NCBI GenBank assembly: GCA_014773175.1
Contig: VXCM01003393.1
Span: 1-64,000, forward strand
DNA: 64,000 nt
Origin: Lucifuga dentata
Taxonomy: Eukaryota; Chordata; Actinopteri; Ophidiiformes; Bythitidae
Direction of reading: 5' to 3'
Positions 40,401-52,082 of the stretch are shown here, piece after piece. Position numbers and translations under genes: made by a program. Numbering within the stretch: position 1 is the stretch's first letter; each line of letters starts with the position of its first letter. A model generated the notes under the pieces. That model saw only the letters and a list, made by a program, of their open reading frames with translations, searched no databases and was not told the DNA's origin.

Positions 40401-43400
40401 AGAAGAGCTTGTCTGATTTTTTTTTTTTTTTTTTTTAAGTCCAAGTTTATTTCAAGTCAAGTTTATTTGTATAGCCCAATATTATATAAAATGTCTCAAA
40501 GGGATTTACAGGCTCACATAAGGGGAAAAAATGGAAGAAACCTCAGGAGAGGCAATTTAAAGAAAGGTTCCCTCTCCTTGAATGGCCAGGTGTGCTGAAG
40601 GTGAGGAAGCAAAGACAGAATAAAACAATGAAATGTTACAGGAATTCACAGTATAAAGCAGCAAATAAGACATGATCCAGTAAGAGGATATCCAGAAAGA
40701 TGTAGTCAATGTGTAATCATGTTCAGATGGATTCCAGGGATGAGTCATGTGATATGCTCATAAAAATCAGAGCTGAAACTGAACTTACTGTAACTTTTCT
40801 GACATTAAATTAGCTCCAGATCGGCAGCTTTTGTTCCATGCATTTATCAGCCTGTAGCCCTTTGTGACTTTAAAACAATGTTGATGTCAAGTCAGTTTGG
40901 GCTGTTAAAACAAATGGTTTCTGGAGAAAGCTAAAGTGTTTTTTTGCAGTCTCCATGGTTCATCCCCACCCCTAAATGCTCATTTTACCATCTAAATAAC
41001 TGGGAGACATTTCCACTGTGCACAGGATAAATAAAAATATGACATGTCTTTGTGTTGGTAAAGCTGTTTGAATGGTTGTTGTCACTCAAAATGGCTCCAT
41101 TGGGCTTCAGTGTTTGTTATGGGCTTCTGTCTGGGTGGAGTGCTGCTCTGACATGCTGAGAATTGAAAATTCACAGCCTGCCTGGTAAAACTGCTTACTT
41201 TATGTACCTCGTTTAAATTTTAAATGAAATCATTGTAATGGTTTTGATAATTAAAGAAAACACTTGAGGATAAATTATCTTTAAAAATATAGAAGTGTCA
41301 TAATTATGTAGGTGACACAATATTGAAAATGTGTTTAATTTGAGCTTTTTGACATTTTATCTCCTGTTGGATTCAATAGTAAATCTGTACAAGAGAGAAA
41401 AAAGTAAATGAAATGAACCAAAATCTAAACTAGTACATTCATTAGAGCTCATCACCAAGACCAAACCAGCCTAGACAAAGTCGGTCATATTCTGATGATA
41501 TACTGGCTGGGACTTAATTGCATTATTTGTCATAAGAAACAATAGATTTTAAAATGGATCCCAATCAGACCAAATTGCATCTTTTGGTAGTCTATCAGTC
41601 TATCATGGCATAAATATGCCTGATTTTTCCATTGAGATTGATGTTTTGCTTTGGAAGAAATGGACAAATATTTGAAAAATGCCCTATTTCACAATGCTCA
41701 AGTCATTTTAAAAATTCCTGGATCCAAATCAGCTCCAAAATTTAATTGGTTCTCCGCTGGGCCATGCTCAACCCCTCCATGTTTCATCAAAATGAGCTCA
41801 GTACTTTTTGAGTAATCCTGCTGACCAACAAACAAAATTTCTAATTTCTTTCATCAAACATGGACACAGGCATTTTTTTTTACACTTGCATTATGTTTTG
41901 TGATCCAGGCAGCTGCTTTGTTCTTGTAACATTAGCAGTATAGAAATGTAAAAAGGAACCTGTGCTTAAAGGCACTGTAATAGAAATCAGATTGCTCGGA
42001 TGTAGTGTGTTTTGTGTTTTTGTGTAGTCTGTCCTGCAGAGTCTGAGGTCTGAAATGACTGAGAAAGAAAAGAGGATGGAGAAAGAGATAGAAGTACTGA
42101 GGAAGGCTGGACGTGACCGAGAGAGAGACCTCAACACGCTCAACACTGTGCTGCAGTGCAACCAGGATATAATCAATGTAAGAACACACATAGACACACT
42201 CATAATTACACACCCGCACTCTAACAATATTGACACACATGCGGACTTCGCCCCACGCAGAGTTCACTCTGAGGGTNCACCCGCACTCTAACAATATTGA
42301 CACACATGCGGACTTCGCCCCACGCAGAGTTCACTCTGAGGGTTTATTTAGACAAATCTGCATTTCGTGCTTCCTGCAGGATCTGCGATTGGCTGTGGGG
42401 GAGAAGGAGCAACTGCAGAAAGAGGTGGAAAAAGAGAGGGAGGTGTGGAGACGGAGAGAGCGGGCCCTCGCTGCGGTGCTGCAGGAGAAGGAGGCTCTGC
42501 TGCACTGCCTCAGGGAGGAGCTAGAGAGCTGTCAGAGAGATGTGCAGGTAACACACAGTAAACACACAGTATCCCGTCAAAATGTCCTGTAGCAGTACCA
42601 GCAAATACAAGCCAGCATGTGGAAAAGAAGACATTTAGCCCCAGATTTATAAACTGTAGCGCACGATTTACCACATTGCTATGTGCAAATATCATGGCGC
42701 AACCACGTTTGCTCATTCATAAACGTCTGTTGCCAACATATTTTACCGTTTGCCTTGAAAGAGGCGTTACTGAGATATCTCTAAAGCAGAATATATGCTT
42801 CCTTTGCCAATTTGCGGCTTTAAAACCAGATAAATCAGGATAAATGGTGGCTGATAAATATGCAGCAGCTCATTAACACGCTGATCCTGTCACACCTCAC
42901 AGCAACGCTGCCTTCATGTGACAGTGGTGCGCTGATTGTCGTAGAAGTTTTATCAGTGAGTCTTGATCATCACGGCACACATTAAGGCAAAGCTACACTC
43001 TGTATCACCAGTTTTTATGAAACTGGGCCTTAATCTCTTCCACCTTAAAAAAAAAAAAGAAAAAGAAAAGTTAAACAGTGCAGACTCCCTGTGTTCCTGA
43101 ATGAGGAGCTTGTTCTGAGCTGATGGGCCTCCTGTTTCCTCTGGCGGTGATGTTTGTCAGTAAATGTTGACCTCACTGAGCACGGAGGAAAGTTTTACTC
43201 AGAACGTGTCGTTTTCCTCCAGGCTCTCTCTGACTCTGTGATTAGCCAGGGGCTGGCAGGGGGCGGGGCTGAGGCGGCTCTGGCCTCTCAGCTGAAGGAG
43301 AAGGAGAGTCAGCTGGCAGCCTGGTTGCATGGCAGAGAGGAAAACTGCGCCTACATGAGGCAGGAGATCACCAAACTCACAACAGTCCTGCAGGAGCTCC

Positions 43401-43842
43401 AGATGATGGTGCAGGTGAGAAATCAGCACGAGACGCTGAAATCATCGCGGGCTTTTATTTTCTTACATGCTGCAGAGAGAACTGAAGTCCAAAACCAAAA
43501 AGCCGCTCACTTTCTCTCCACAGAATCAGCAGGAGAATTACAGACAGAAGGTTTCTTCCCTAAAGGAGGAACTCAGAGACACTCGCGAGGAGTTGAGGGA
43601 GAAGGAGAAGGAGAAGAAGGAGGCAGAGAGAGCCTGGAAGAACAACCAAGAAGACGGAGAGAGAGAAGAGAGGAAACTGAGGGAAAGTCTAGAGAAGAGA
43701 GACAAACTCATAGAGGTAAAGAGCAGGAAGTGTTTTGTCTTCTAATCAACTGAGGACATGTGACCCAAACAAATCCTCCACACAACTTCACAACACAAAA
43801 ATAAACGTCCGATAAAAATACAGGCTTTCAGCAACACCTGAA

Positions 43843-43875
<33 letters not shown>

Positions 43876-43900
43876 GAAGGCAGAGAAGAGCTCATCTTCN

Positions 43901-43948
<48 letters not shown>

Positions 43949-45373
43949 GAAGGCAGAGAAGAGCTCATCTTCACCTTCTGGCATGGGGCAAAAGCCTTTC
44001 AGCTGAATGTTGTCCTGCTCATTTGGTTACACCCATCTTCCTTCATTCTAAAAATAGCTTTAAGTATTTTGAGATGATCATGTTATTATGATTGTTATTC
44101 TTGTGGAACCACAAGAAAGAATATATACTCAACTTTTGTTTGGCTTTCATAATGATATAATTGCTGCTAAAAACAACACTGAACAATGACAACAAGAGGA
44201 GACAGAAACATCTAACCTGAAGCACTTAAAAATTGTTAAAGAGGACAAATGCTCACCCCCCCCCCAAATTTTTTAGTGTATTGGAGGAAGTATTGGAGGA
44301 AGTATTTGTCAAAGTTGTAAAAGTTGATTTTGACAACTATAGAAATACAGCCAGTAAGACAAACCCATAACTCCTGAACTGCCCTGATGATTTGTGCTTT
44401 CAGTATTTCCCACAGGTTGAAAATTTACTTGTGGCAGTGGGTGGTGCGGGTGGGTTCAGTGATAACCTTACCGAGAATTCAAGTTGTCTATGGGGAAGGG
44501 GGGGTGTATGCAGACAAAATGGAACGCACATAGTGGAGCAGTCGGACATTCGGTTTTGCTTTCTCATTTTCTTCGCTTTCAAGGGGCCGGCCAAGTACAG
44601 CCTGTGTATGGGCGTGTGTGACAGCAGGCTCACAGCTGTATTGTTTTTAAGGCTGGGTCATCCTGCGAAATGTGGGCGAGTCTTCAGAAACCTGGGCAGG
44701 CCACCCAAGTTTCACATATGTAGGGGAAACACGGTTTTATTTCTGTATTCCATATCAATGTCAAAATGTAGAAAAAGCGTCACACACACACGTGTCACAC
44801 AGCTTTAGACACACCATGAGCGCATCATATTGCTGCTGGCCAGTCAGAACAGAGCAGGCTTCAAAATATTCAAAATAGACCTCTTAAAAGAAAAGAAGAA
44901 CATGGAAAACTGCATAATATATTGAAAATGCATTATTTGTAGCCCTTGTTGTTTCGTGGTGTATTTTTCTTACTCTCAGAGATAACCGGCAAAATATTGG
45001 CGTCACAATCCAGATTTTTCTTGCATAGTTACAATGGAAAATCTTCAGCATTAGTGTATTACTTTACATTTCTTACTTTCCAACACGTTGTAGCAACAGA
45101 TACTGACTCAACATGTTGCTATGGCGATTCATTGTGTGCTGTTGTCCTAAACTACACACAGACGTAAAATATAACATCCAGTTTAGAGTTTACGATGCTC
45201 TGAGCTTCTTTACGATGACTTGTGATCATGATGTTTTTTTCTTTTTTGGTTTTTTTTTTTGGACGTAGCAAATCCTTTTGGACGCTGAGGAGCGGGACCA
45301 TCTGTTCACAGAGCTGCAGCAGAATCTACAGAACAAACATGAACCCGTGACCCCCATCAAACACACGCTATGA
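33305..45373 (+). CDS. Myomegalin/PDE4DIP-like coiled-coil protein with N-terminal four-Cys module
   Basis: Ten exons: 33305-33476, 34217-35310, 36672-36818, 38150-38221, 40100-40216, 42028-42177, 42380-42547, 43223-43414, 43524-43715, 45269-45373. After removing a 66-nt assembly duplication in exon 2 they give 780 aa. The N-terminus carries a paired-Cys module (C10, C13, C108, C111; CGICG...FVCGKC) followed by FDTVIARVRVLSSERLQKMI, which closely resembles the N-terminal region of long PDE4DIP isoforms (FDTVIARIEALSIERLQKLL). A second Cys-rich patch (RCRKGKGCEGCDSLRVSDSDYE) is also shared with PDE4DIP. The C-terminal 400 residues are coiled coil, with RDRERDLNTLNTVLQCNQDI recalling the myomegalin repeat. 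PDE4DIP anchors microtubule/centrosome and PDE4 complexes. This gene is far shorter and shows no recognisable CM1 motif. It is likely a fish paralogue; no symbol is assigned. Confidence 0.85.
33664..34122. mobile_element. TTAA-type palindromic MITE, copy 4
   Basis: Starts TTAAAGGACCATACTGGTGG and ends CCACTGGTATGGTCCTTTAA. Lies in the first coding intron of the PDE4DIP-like gene, about 90 bases before its exon 2. Confidence 0.85.
34442..34572. repeat. Assembly duplication inside a coding exon (65 bp x 2 around N)
   Basis: Bases 34442-34506 and 34508-34572 are identical and separated by one N. The extra 66 bases keep the frame and insert 22 codons including one unreadable residue. It belongs to the PDE4DIP-like gene and should be collapsed. 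Confidence 0.9.
35636..36200. mobile_element. TTAA-type palindromic MITE, copy 5 (with assembly duplication)
   Basis: Starts TTAAAGGACCATACCATCC and ends CGGTATGGTCCTTTAA. Bases 35913-35979 are repeated as 35981-36047 around the N at 35980. Lies in intron 2 of the PDE4DIP-like gene. Confidence 0.85.
37198..37415. repeat. Compound (CA)n and (GT)n microsatellites
   Basis: (CA)n with interspersed GGACA units at about 37198-37287, then unique sequence, then (GT)n at 37384-37417. The opposite orientation of the two runs could form a hairpin. Intronic in the PDE4DIP-like gene; the open frames across it are repeat artefacts. Confidence 0.9.
37645..37935. repeat. Pyrimidine-rich TTTC/CCTT tract
   Basis: Starts as (TTTC)n at 37650-37675 and degrades into T/C-rich sequence to about 37935. 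Intronic. The Lys/Arg-rich open frames on the minus strand are a by-product of this composition. Confidence 0.8.
38460..39047. mobile_element. TTAA-type palindromic MITE, copy 6
   Basis: Starts TTAAGGGATCATACCACCC and ends GGTGGTATGGTCCTTTAA. One of the best-preserved copies: the terminal inverted repeats extend about 90 bases inward. Intronic in the PDE4DIP-like gene. Confidence 0.85.
40435..40600. repeat. Dispersed fish repeat (TTTATTTGTATAGCCCA type)
   Basis: Contains TTTATTTGTATAGCCCA followed by CTCAAAGGGATTTACA and a GGAAGAAACCTCAGGAGAGGC segment, a combination I recognise as a widespread teleost interspersed repeat. Ends are not defined. Intronic in the PDE4DIP-like gene. Confidence 0.5.
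42211..42343. repeat. Assembly duplication around N (66 bp x 2)
   Basis: Bases 42211-42276 and 42278-42343 are identical around a single N. Lies in the intron just before the 42380-42547 exon, so coding sequence is unaffected. Confidence 0.88.
42635..43032. mobile_element. PIF/Harbinger-type MITE with TTA duplication
   Basis: The body 42638-43029 starts GCCCCAGATTTATAAAC and ends in the inverse of GGCCCAGTTTCATAAAAAC, giving imperfect terminal inverted repeats of about 17 bp. TTA flanks both sides (42635-42637 and 43030-43032), the target preference of PIF/Harbinger elements. No coding capacity. Intronic in the PDE4DIP-like gene. Confidence 0.6.
43843..43972. repeat. (GT)n microsatellite with assembly duplication around N
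   Basis: (GT)n followed by TGAAGGCAGAGAAGAGCTCA occurs on both sides of the N at 43900. The repeat was probably mis-joined between two overlapping contigs. Confidence 0.85.
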
Positions 45374-46130
45374 TAGACGAGAGCCGAGTCGACATGCCAA
45401 CAGGTTGCACACTTACTGCCCAGTGATGGATGAATGTTTTGCACTTTTTTGATGCCTCTACAATGTATTTATTGTAATGCATATTTGAGTCTATTTAATC
45501 TTTGAGGCTTGTTCCTCGTCTATATATGGGCCAAAGGAAAGTTTAATTTCCCTACTTACCGTAAATATCTGGAGTGCATCAATAACAGCATTTATATCAC
45601 TTAGAGACTCAGAGATTTTGTGCTGGTGAGATAGTTTTAGCATCAGCTTCTCAAAGCTGGATGTACAATACTTGATTTAAATAGCTGTATTTGATGTTTT
45701 TTTTTTTTTATGTAATGGGTGTAGTGATTGGGTAATGATGAGATTTCATTTCATGGGATCTCTGCTGCTTTGATCTGTGTAAGGTATTTCCATCAGGGTG
45801 CTATACTGCTCTAAATTTACATTTACATTTTTCTGTTGTATGAATCTCTTCTTTGGCATCTCCTTGTATTTTCTGTCTTTTTACGTTCTTGATCCAGTAC
45901 TGCCAATTTAATTTACGGCACTTGTTTGGCACTTTAAATGTCAAGGAGTGGAATATAGGACCAAAATAACTGATTTTAATTCTTGTTTTCTTTTATATGT
46001 GCCTTCATTTGGTTTTTAATTTTGGAACATTTCTGAAATTTCTTCCTTGTTTGCTTATCTTTCCTTGTCAGTTTGTCTAATACTGGAAATATATTTTCTT
46101 TTACTCAAGAGAATAAATCACCCTGATCCA
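45374..46130 (+). other. 3' untranslated region of the PDE4DIP-like gene
   Basis: AT-rich sequence following the stop codon, with a canonical AATAAA at 46112-46117 about 740 bases downstream. No competing exon is seen. The extent is inferred from the poly(A) signal only. Confidence 0.5.
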
Positions 46131-46490
46131 AAGCACATGCATACTTCATTACCCATCATGCATCTTGCAAGTTCTGACTATGAATATGACTCTATCTTCA
46201 TATTGGCTGGAGGTGAAATTTGACCTTAAGCTATTGAATTGCAGTAAAAGTCTGTGCTGGCTGTCAGCCCACCCATCCTCCTCTCACTGTCCAATCACCA
46301 CAAAGCTTTGAGTTTCTGGTTACTTCAGGGACTGTTGCCATGGACGTGGTACCTCAGCACTTCATACACAAAGTTTTCACACCGGCTTTCACACCTAATG
46401 AGCCACTTCTTCTTGGAGGTACTGCTATTATTGTTCAGATAAGTAACATCTTACAGTACGTGTCTTGAAGAGAAAAGCACATTTGAAGGA

Positions 46491-49400
46491 ATGCAGGTCC
46501 AGTCGGTCCCTCTCGGCTCTGTCACCATCGGACCGCAGTCTTGGCACAATCAGACAGTCAGATCCATCCGGCGGGCTGAGCGTCTGGTGCGCCAGACTCA
46601 GGCTGGGTGCTCTGGGACCTGCAGCCGCCCACGGAGCTGCACCACCGCCGTCCGTGTCTCCCCAAAACGCACAGAGGATAAGATAGAAGATAGGACCACG
46701 GAGGAGGAGGGATACGGAGAGAATGGTGACTCCACCTGTAGAGATAAGATGTCCAGGCCGCAAACTACAGGGACGATGGTAAGAGCAGCACAATATCTGT
46801 AATTTCCACATCTGAGCGGTAACATGAGTAAGACATGAGTTGGTGAATGTAATAAAGTACTCACAAGCGTATACATTCATGAGTATACATTCATGATTCA
46901 CTTGGAGAGGATGCTCTGCACCGCTCATTATGCAAAAAAAAAAAAAAAAAAAAAAAAATCAGTAAATCTAATCTGAGTAAATAATCGTCCCAGAGGCTTG
47001 TACCTTAAGATGAGCGCCTGGCCTCTATGTGTGAAATGAACACAAACCCTGCTGAAAAATAGCTAATCAACCAGTCAATTATTTTGAACATTCCTACATC
47101 ATAAAATATTGGTTGTCAATATAGTCACTATTGAATACCAAATTCAGACCAAATTCTTATTAATAATGGCTTTCTGGTTTGAAAAATAATAATTCTACTT
47201 TGCCATTTTAAGCTCTCACACTGAGTGCAATCAATTGAAGGACTGACAATTTGCAATCAAATGTAGCCTGAGCCTAAACTTTTCAAGTTGTCAAGTATTT
47301 TATTTAATTTATCTGTAAGAAAATCATTTTTGATTGGACAAATACAAATCAGAACTTACTTGCTATTAAACATCTCTTACAAACCTGCTTAAAATATGCC
47401 AAGGAATCACAATTTACAAACAGCCTAAAACCTCACTTTTGTAATTCTGTCTCCTTCTCTTGGAGATTAGTCTAACCCCACTTCTTTCTAAGTTCCCTAA
47501 TAGCACCCAAAGGACACCCATGGTCCCGTTCCCTCCTTCCAGCTGGCGTGAGCAGTGTGCGGGGGCCAGCATTGCCGTGGCCAGCGAGTACATGCGCAGG
47601 GTGCGAGAGGTGGAGGGTCAGCTGCGCAGGCAGGCCGGCAGGGTGACCCAGGAGGGCGTGAAGCTGGAGAGGGAGTGGGGTCACCTGGAGAAGATGCTGT
47701 GCAGCCTGAGGGCCGATCTGAAGGTTAACAGGAGGAGCTCAGAGGGGAGAAACAAGAGACCATCCACTGCTGAGACTGTGAGCAATACAGAACTTCCTGT
47801 TATTGCTTTCTAACTAATCAAAAAAGGTGTGATATGCATATTAGAGATGGTCAGTAACGGATAATGTTCCTTTCATTATGGCTTCATCCTCGTACAGTGA
47901 TACCAATGATTAAACAGACTGAGCATTGAGTTTACAGTATTCTATGACCTTTGACCCTGAAGAGATGAGTCACATTTGCTGTGGCAGGTGAGAGATGGTG
48001 CTGATTACTTACTGGCCTGTGAGAGGCGAGAGCTGGCTGAGCTGAAACAGGATCTGGAGGGAGTGCTGAGCAACACACTGAGCCACTTACAGGTGATTTA
48101 TTACCGTTATTGTTGTGTCTTCATCAGCTAACTCGTTTTACACCACCATCCCAGCTCTCTTAACCTTCTCTCTCCAATTCCACTTGTCTTCGTTTGTGAG
48201 TCTGGCATGTTTATTCAAAGCAAAAACAAGATTGCCAAATGATTTAGGCACCAGTAACATCTATCTTTTTCTGATCCACAATTTATATTTCTCTGTTTTA
48301 TTGTCATGATGTTTTAAAAGATCCAAATATTTTAAATAATAAATGGAAACTAGATTAGCCTAGTTTTTACAAGACAAGACACATGCAAGAGACTACAAAT
48401 TTATCTTAATATAATAATGCAAAGTAAAATCACATAGTAGGAAAATACGCCCTCTGGTGGTGATAGTTGTTGCCAACCACACAACATCAGGGCCTGTTAT
48501 AACCTTATTAACTCCACGAAGGATTAAATCCGCTAACAATTAACAAGTCCACCAAACATTATAATTGCCAAACTGAAGACCAAACAGTGAAATTTTGTTC
48601 CGGGTTCAGAGTTTCAAACTTCTCTGTCCCTGAAGGGAAATTTGGTTTGTGACCCAGTGAGTCCATCATACATTAAAGGGGGACTCCACCAATTTTATAC
48701 ATCAATTTTAGTTTGTTGGTGTTGGAAAGTTATATTCAGTGTGCAAAAGCAGCTGTATGAAGCCTGTTGTAAATAAAAAGGGAGATGTGAAAAGTTAGAG
48801 AAACTGACCTTGATGACATCACAAGGGTTACTTCCTGTTGGTCATTTAGATGAAAAGTGCTGTTCTTTAGACTCAACTACATGTATGAAAACTAAAGCCT
48901 CACCCAACTTCTAGAAGTGATTTAAGTTTTCAAGCTTGTAGTCTTTAGCATCACCAGGAGTGACTCTTGTGATGTCATAGAGGTCAGTTTTCCAGACTTT
49001 GTGCAGCCATGAAAGGTTTAATACAGTTGTTTTCTCATACTGAACAGTTCACCTCATGAGCAATAAACTGAATTTGATGAGTAAAATCAGTTTCCAAAGA
49101 CCGTAGAATACAAATTGAAATGACTTGACTTACAATGAGACCAAGTATAAACTTTTATTAGAAGGTAATGAAAAATTTTCTCAAGCAGTTTGACTCCCTG
49201 AGAAGATGAGAATCTTTGACATTATTTATTTTTTATTCTTTAGCATTTTAACTTTTTAAATATATATTTATTAGGCTTTAAATCCTGTTGCCTGCACTGC
49301 ACTTGCAGGTTTTTTTGTTTTTTCTGCTGTATTTGGTGTTCTGCATGAAGTTTGTGTCAATTCATGTTGTTGTTTGCTGACCTACATGCTTTTAATTGTC

Positions 49401-49562
49401 CCTTGAGGGACTAATAAAGTACTTTTGAGTTGAATTTGAATTGAATTTACATGCAGCTGACTCATAAAACAGCTGGACTGTAGAGGTTTTAACCTCAGGC
49501 ATTCTTGAAATGCAAAGTTTAACAAGGACCAAATGAAAATTTGACAATCATCTGACCCACAT

Positions 49563-49608
<46 letters not shown>

Positions 49609-52082
49609 GCTCATGTCTGTTTCAGGCTCTGGGTCAGTGCAGCAGGCAGCTGTTGGACTGTGCTGCAGAGCGAGCTCGTGTTCTGGATCTGTTGCCTCAT
49701 AGTGGCTCTGCTGGAACTCAAGGCCTTTCTGCTCAGACCTTCACCAGGACAGACCCCATCAGTCCATTTACACCAGGTTACCATCAAAACAAAAATATAT
49801 CAGCATGCAAACTGTTTGGAATCGTTAACAAGTGAAGGGCTGGTTAACATGGGTCAGTCCTCAATTAAAAAAAAAACAAAAAACAAAACTCATCCTATTT
49901 TGTTTTCTTGATTTTAAGATGTAAAAAGTCAGTCACATGGCACTTAACCCATCTAGCATATCTTGTCAAAACTTAACAATCACTCTGAATCTCTGAATTT
50001 GTAATCTCTGGTTTAACCTCTCCAGAATGCAAACAGGTTTTAGAGTCGTCCACTTTGACAGTCAGCCAGTCACAGCAACTGAGAGGAAACATCAGACGGA
50101 TGCTCACTAGCGCCATCGCCAGGCAGAAAGCCGCTCACCGCTCAGTCAATGACGGCCTGGTGAAGAAAATAGCAGAAACAGTCAGTCTGCAGGTAAAGAT
50201 GCACATCACTGCAACAAATATGTTTGTTGTTTTGGATATTAGAATAATATTAATCCACTTTCACGTTGTTTTTGCAGCAAAACCTGACTTTGATGTCTGC
50301 AGCCACCAGGCAGGCCATGTTTCGCAAGCAGAGACAAATCAACTGTATTCGCCACAGCCATGACAGAGCACAGGTTAGTGCACCTGTGGAAAGAGTTCAG
50401 TTAGTCTATTTGACATTTATTGACCGTATTATTTGACAGTATTTGATGTCTTCTCTTTGGTATTGTTGTGTTTTAGGGTCCAGAGTACAGCGGCGATGTT
50501 TTATCCAGAGAGAAACTGAACAGGCCTCTGGTGGAGGTTTATCACAGACACCCAGGAACACAGTTACCTGAGGCTGCTCATCTCATACAAGTATTCATTC
50601 TCTCAATTGATGTTCTAATCCGTTCATAATTTGTATTAATTAATTAATTAATTTTTGGGTATTTTTTGTTTGGTTTTTAGTCATAGCAACTGGATGTTTG
50701 GGTTTTTTTTGTTGCTTTTTTAATGATTGGACCATTTTACTTATATCAATTTTCCTTATTGGTAGTTTTTATAGAATATAAGCAGCATTTGGCTGTATAG
50801 CTATACCTTTTCTCCTGCTTGTCGTGTTTTTACGGTCTGCTGAATGGTTTTTGATTTCCTTCTTGAGTGTGCAGCTGAATGTGTTTTGATGTGTGTGGTC
50901 TTTTATGTAAATTATTTTATGTACAGGTGACCAATTTCTCCAGTGGGGATTATTAATAAAGTTAACCTTTATAAGAGGGTGTGAAGTATTTCTTTGATCA
51001 CCCTCTTGTGGTTCACTAGGCACCATGCAGCCTAATAAAATGAAAGATTACAGTTGATTACATCTTGATGTCATCCAGATTTCATTTTTATTTATATTGA
51101 TTAGTATTAGACTTTCAAATGCTATTATCTGTTTCATCCATCCTCCGCCAGGATTAATGGTTTGCTTTTCCAATTAGATTTAGTAAACATATTAATGCCA
51201 CAATGATAAAATACTTCATTACAAAAGAAATACTGCATTCAAAATACTACTTGAGGTAAAATAAGTAGATATTATCACTAAAATGTACTCAAGTATCAAT
51301 GTTAAAAGTGGCTGTTACATGTATCTGGACATGTTAATGCAACAGTAATGAAAGTTCCCACAACGCTTTTGTTAAATTTTCATTTGAATGCATGCATGAT
51401 TAACATATCTCCAATTATGGAGATAGTGTTGAAGGAAATAATGGAAATTCTGGATTGAAATAATAAAAGTCCCTAAAACAGGACATATGTGATGCCTTTC
51501 ACTCAAAAATATAATTTTTCATGTTTCCAGGGGAGTTGAAGGACTACAAAAGTAAATTGTCCATCCTCTTTTCCTTTCTAAAGCATAAATAATGTCTAAA
51601 ACAAGCCTGGGATATGAGGTTTTTACATAAAAACAGCAAAGTCATCAGAGGTTATGTTATGTTGAAAGTCTTAATCTGCAAAGTAACTGGTACAGCCATC
51701 AGATAATGCAGTGGAGTAAAAAGTACAAAAATTCCTTCTGCAATGCAGTGAAGTAGAAACACAGAATGGATCAGTATTTTAAAATTGTACTGAAGCATCA
51801 GACATGAGTTTAATGCCCTGATTTGCTTTCCACCTGTGGTTTCCTGTCTGTCAGGGCTGTGCGGTGCTGAGACGCTGTCTGACGTCCTCTGAAGACGAGC
51901 TGTCCCGGCTGCAACGTTCCTGTCTGCATCTGCTGGGAAACCTGCAGGGGAAGAACGCAGCATCCCAGGTGGACTCAGCCGTGCTCCGCATGAGGCGTCA
52001 GCAGGTTGACAAGAGAGCCATGCCTGCTTTCATCCAGCAGGCGGCGTGCAAAAACCAGCTCGCGTTGTCTTGTGTACAGTAG
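46491..52082 (+). CDS. tektl1: Tektin-like protein 1 (TEKTL1, formerly CCDC105)
   Basis: Eight exons: 46491-46778, 47493-47777, 47988-48092, 49626-49776, 50026-50192, 50278-50373, 50477-50590, 51855-52082. They sum to 1434 nt, 477 aa (human about 499). Diagnostic similarity to CCDC105 lies in exons 5-7, notably [20 protein letters not shown] against human [20 protein letters not shown], and the preceding TPECKQVL block. The rest is alpha-helical and Arg/Gln rich, ending in a helix with [16 protein letters not shown]. Tektin-like proteins lie inside sperm-flagellum doublet microtubules and stabilise them. The chosen ATG follows an in-frame stop and gives an N-terminus comparable to the human protein. 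Exon 2's acceptor (TTTCTAAG at 47485-47492) is the only one in phase but is the least certain edge. A poly(A) signal candidate is at 52513. Confidence 0.9.
48672..49060. repeat. Probable dispersed repeat in a tektl1 intron
   Basis: Begins TTAAAGGGGGACTCCACCAA, a sequence I associate with dispersed repeats in fish introns, and includes two ATGACATCACAAG/GTGATGTCATAG motifs in inverted orientation. Ends are not resolved, and no target duplication is visible. Confidence 0.35.
49568..49606. repeat. (CA)n microsatellite
   Basis: Simple CA repeat ending about 20 bases before the 49626 exon of tektl1. Confidence 0.9.

Noticed and set aside
46340..46466. Upstream ATG (MDVVPQHFIHKVF...) as an alternative start of tektl1
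   Set aside because: The frame stops before the tektl1 exon and no good donor/acceptor pair links it; the 46491 ATG gives a homologous N-terminus.
46428..46928. Minus-strand 166-aa open frame
   Set aside because: Antisense to the first exon of tektl1.
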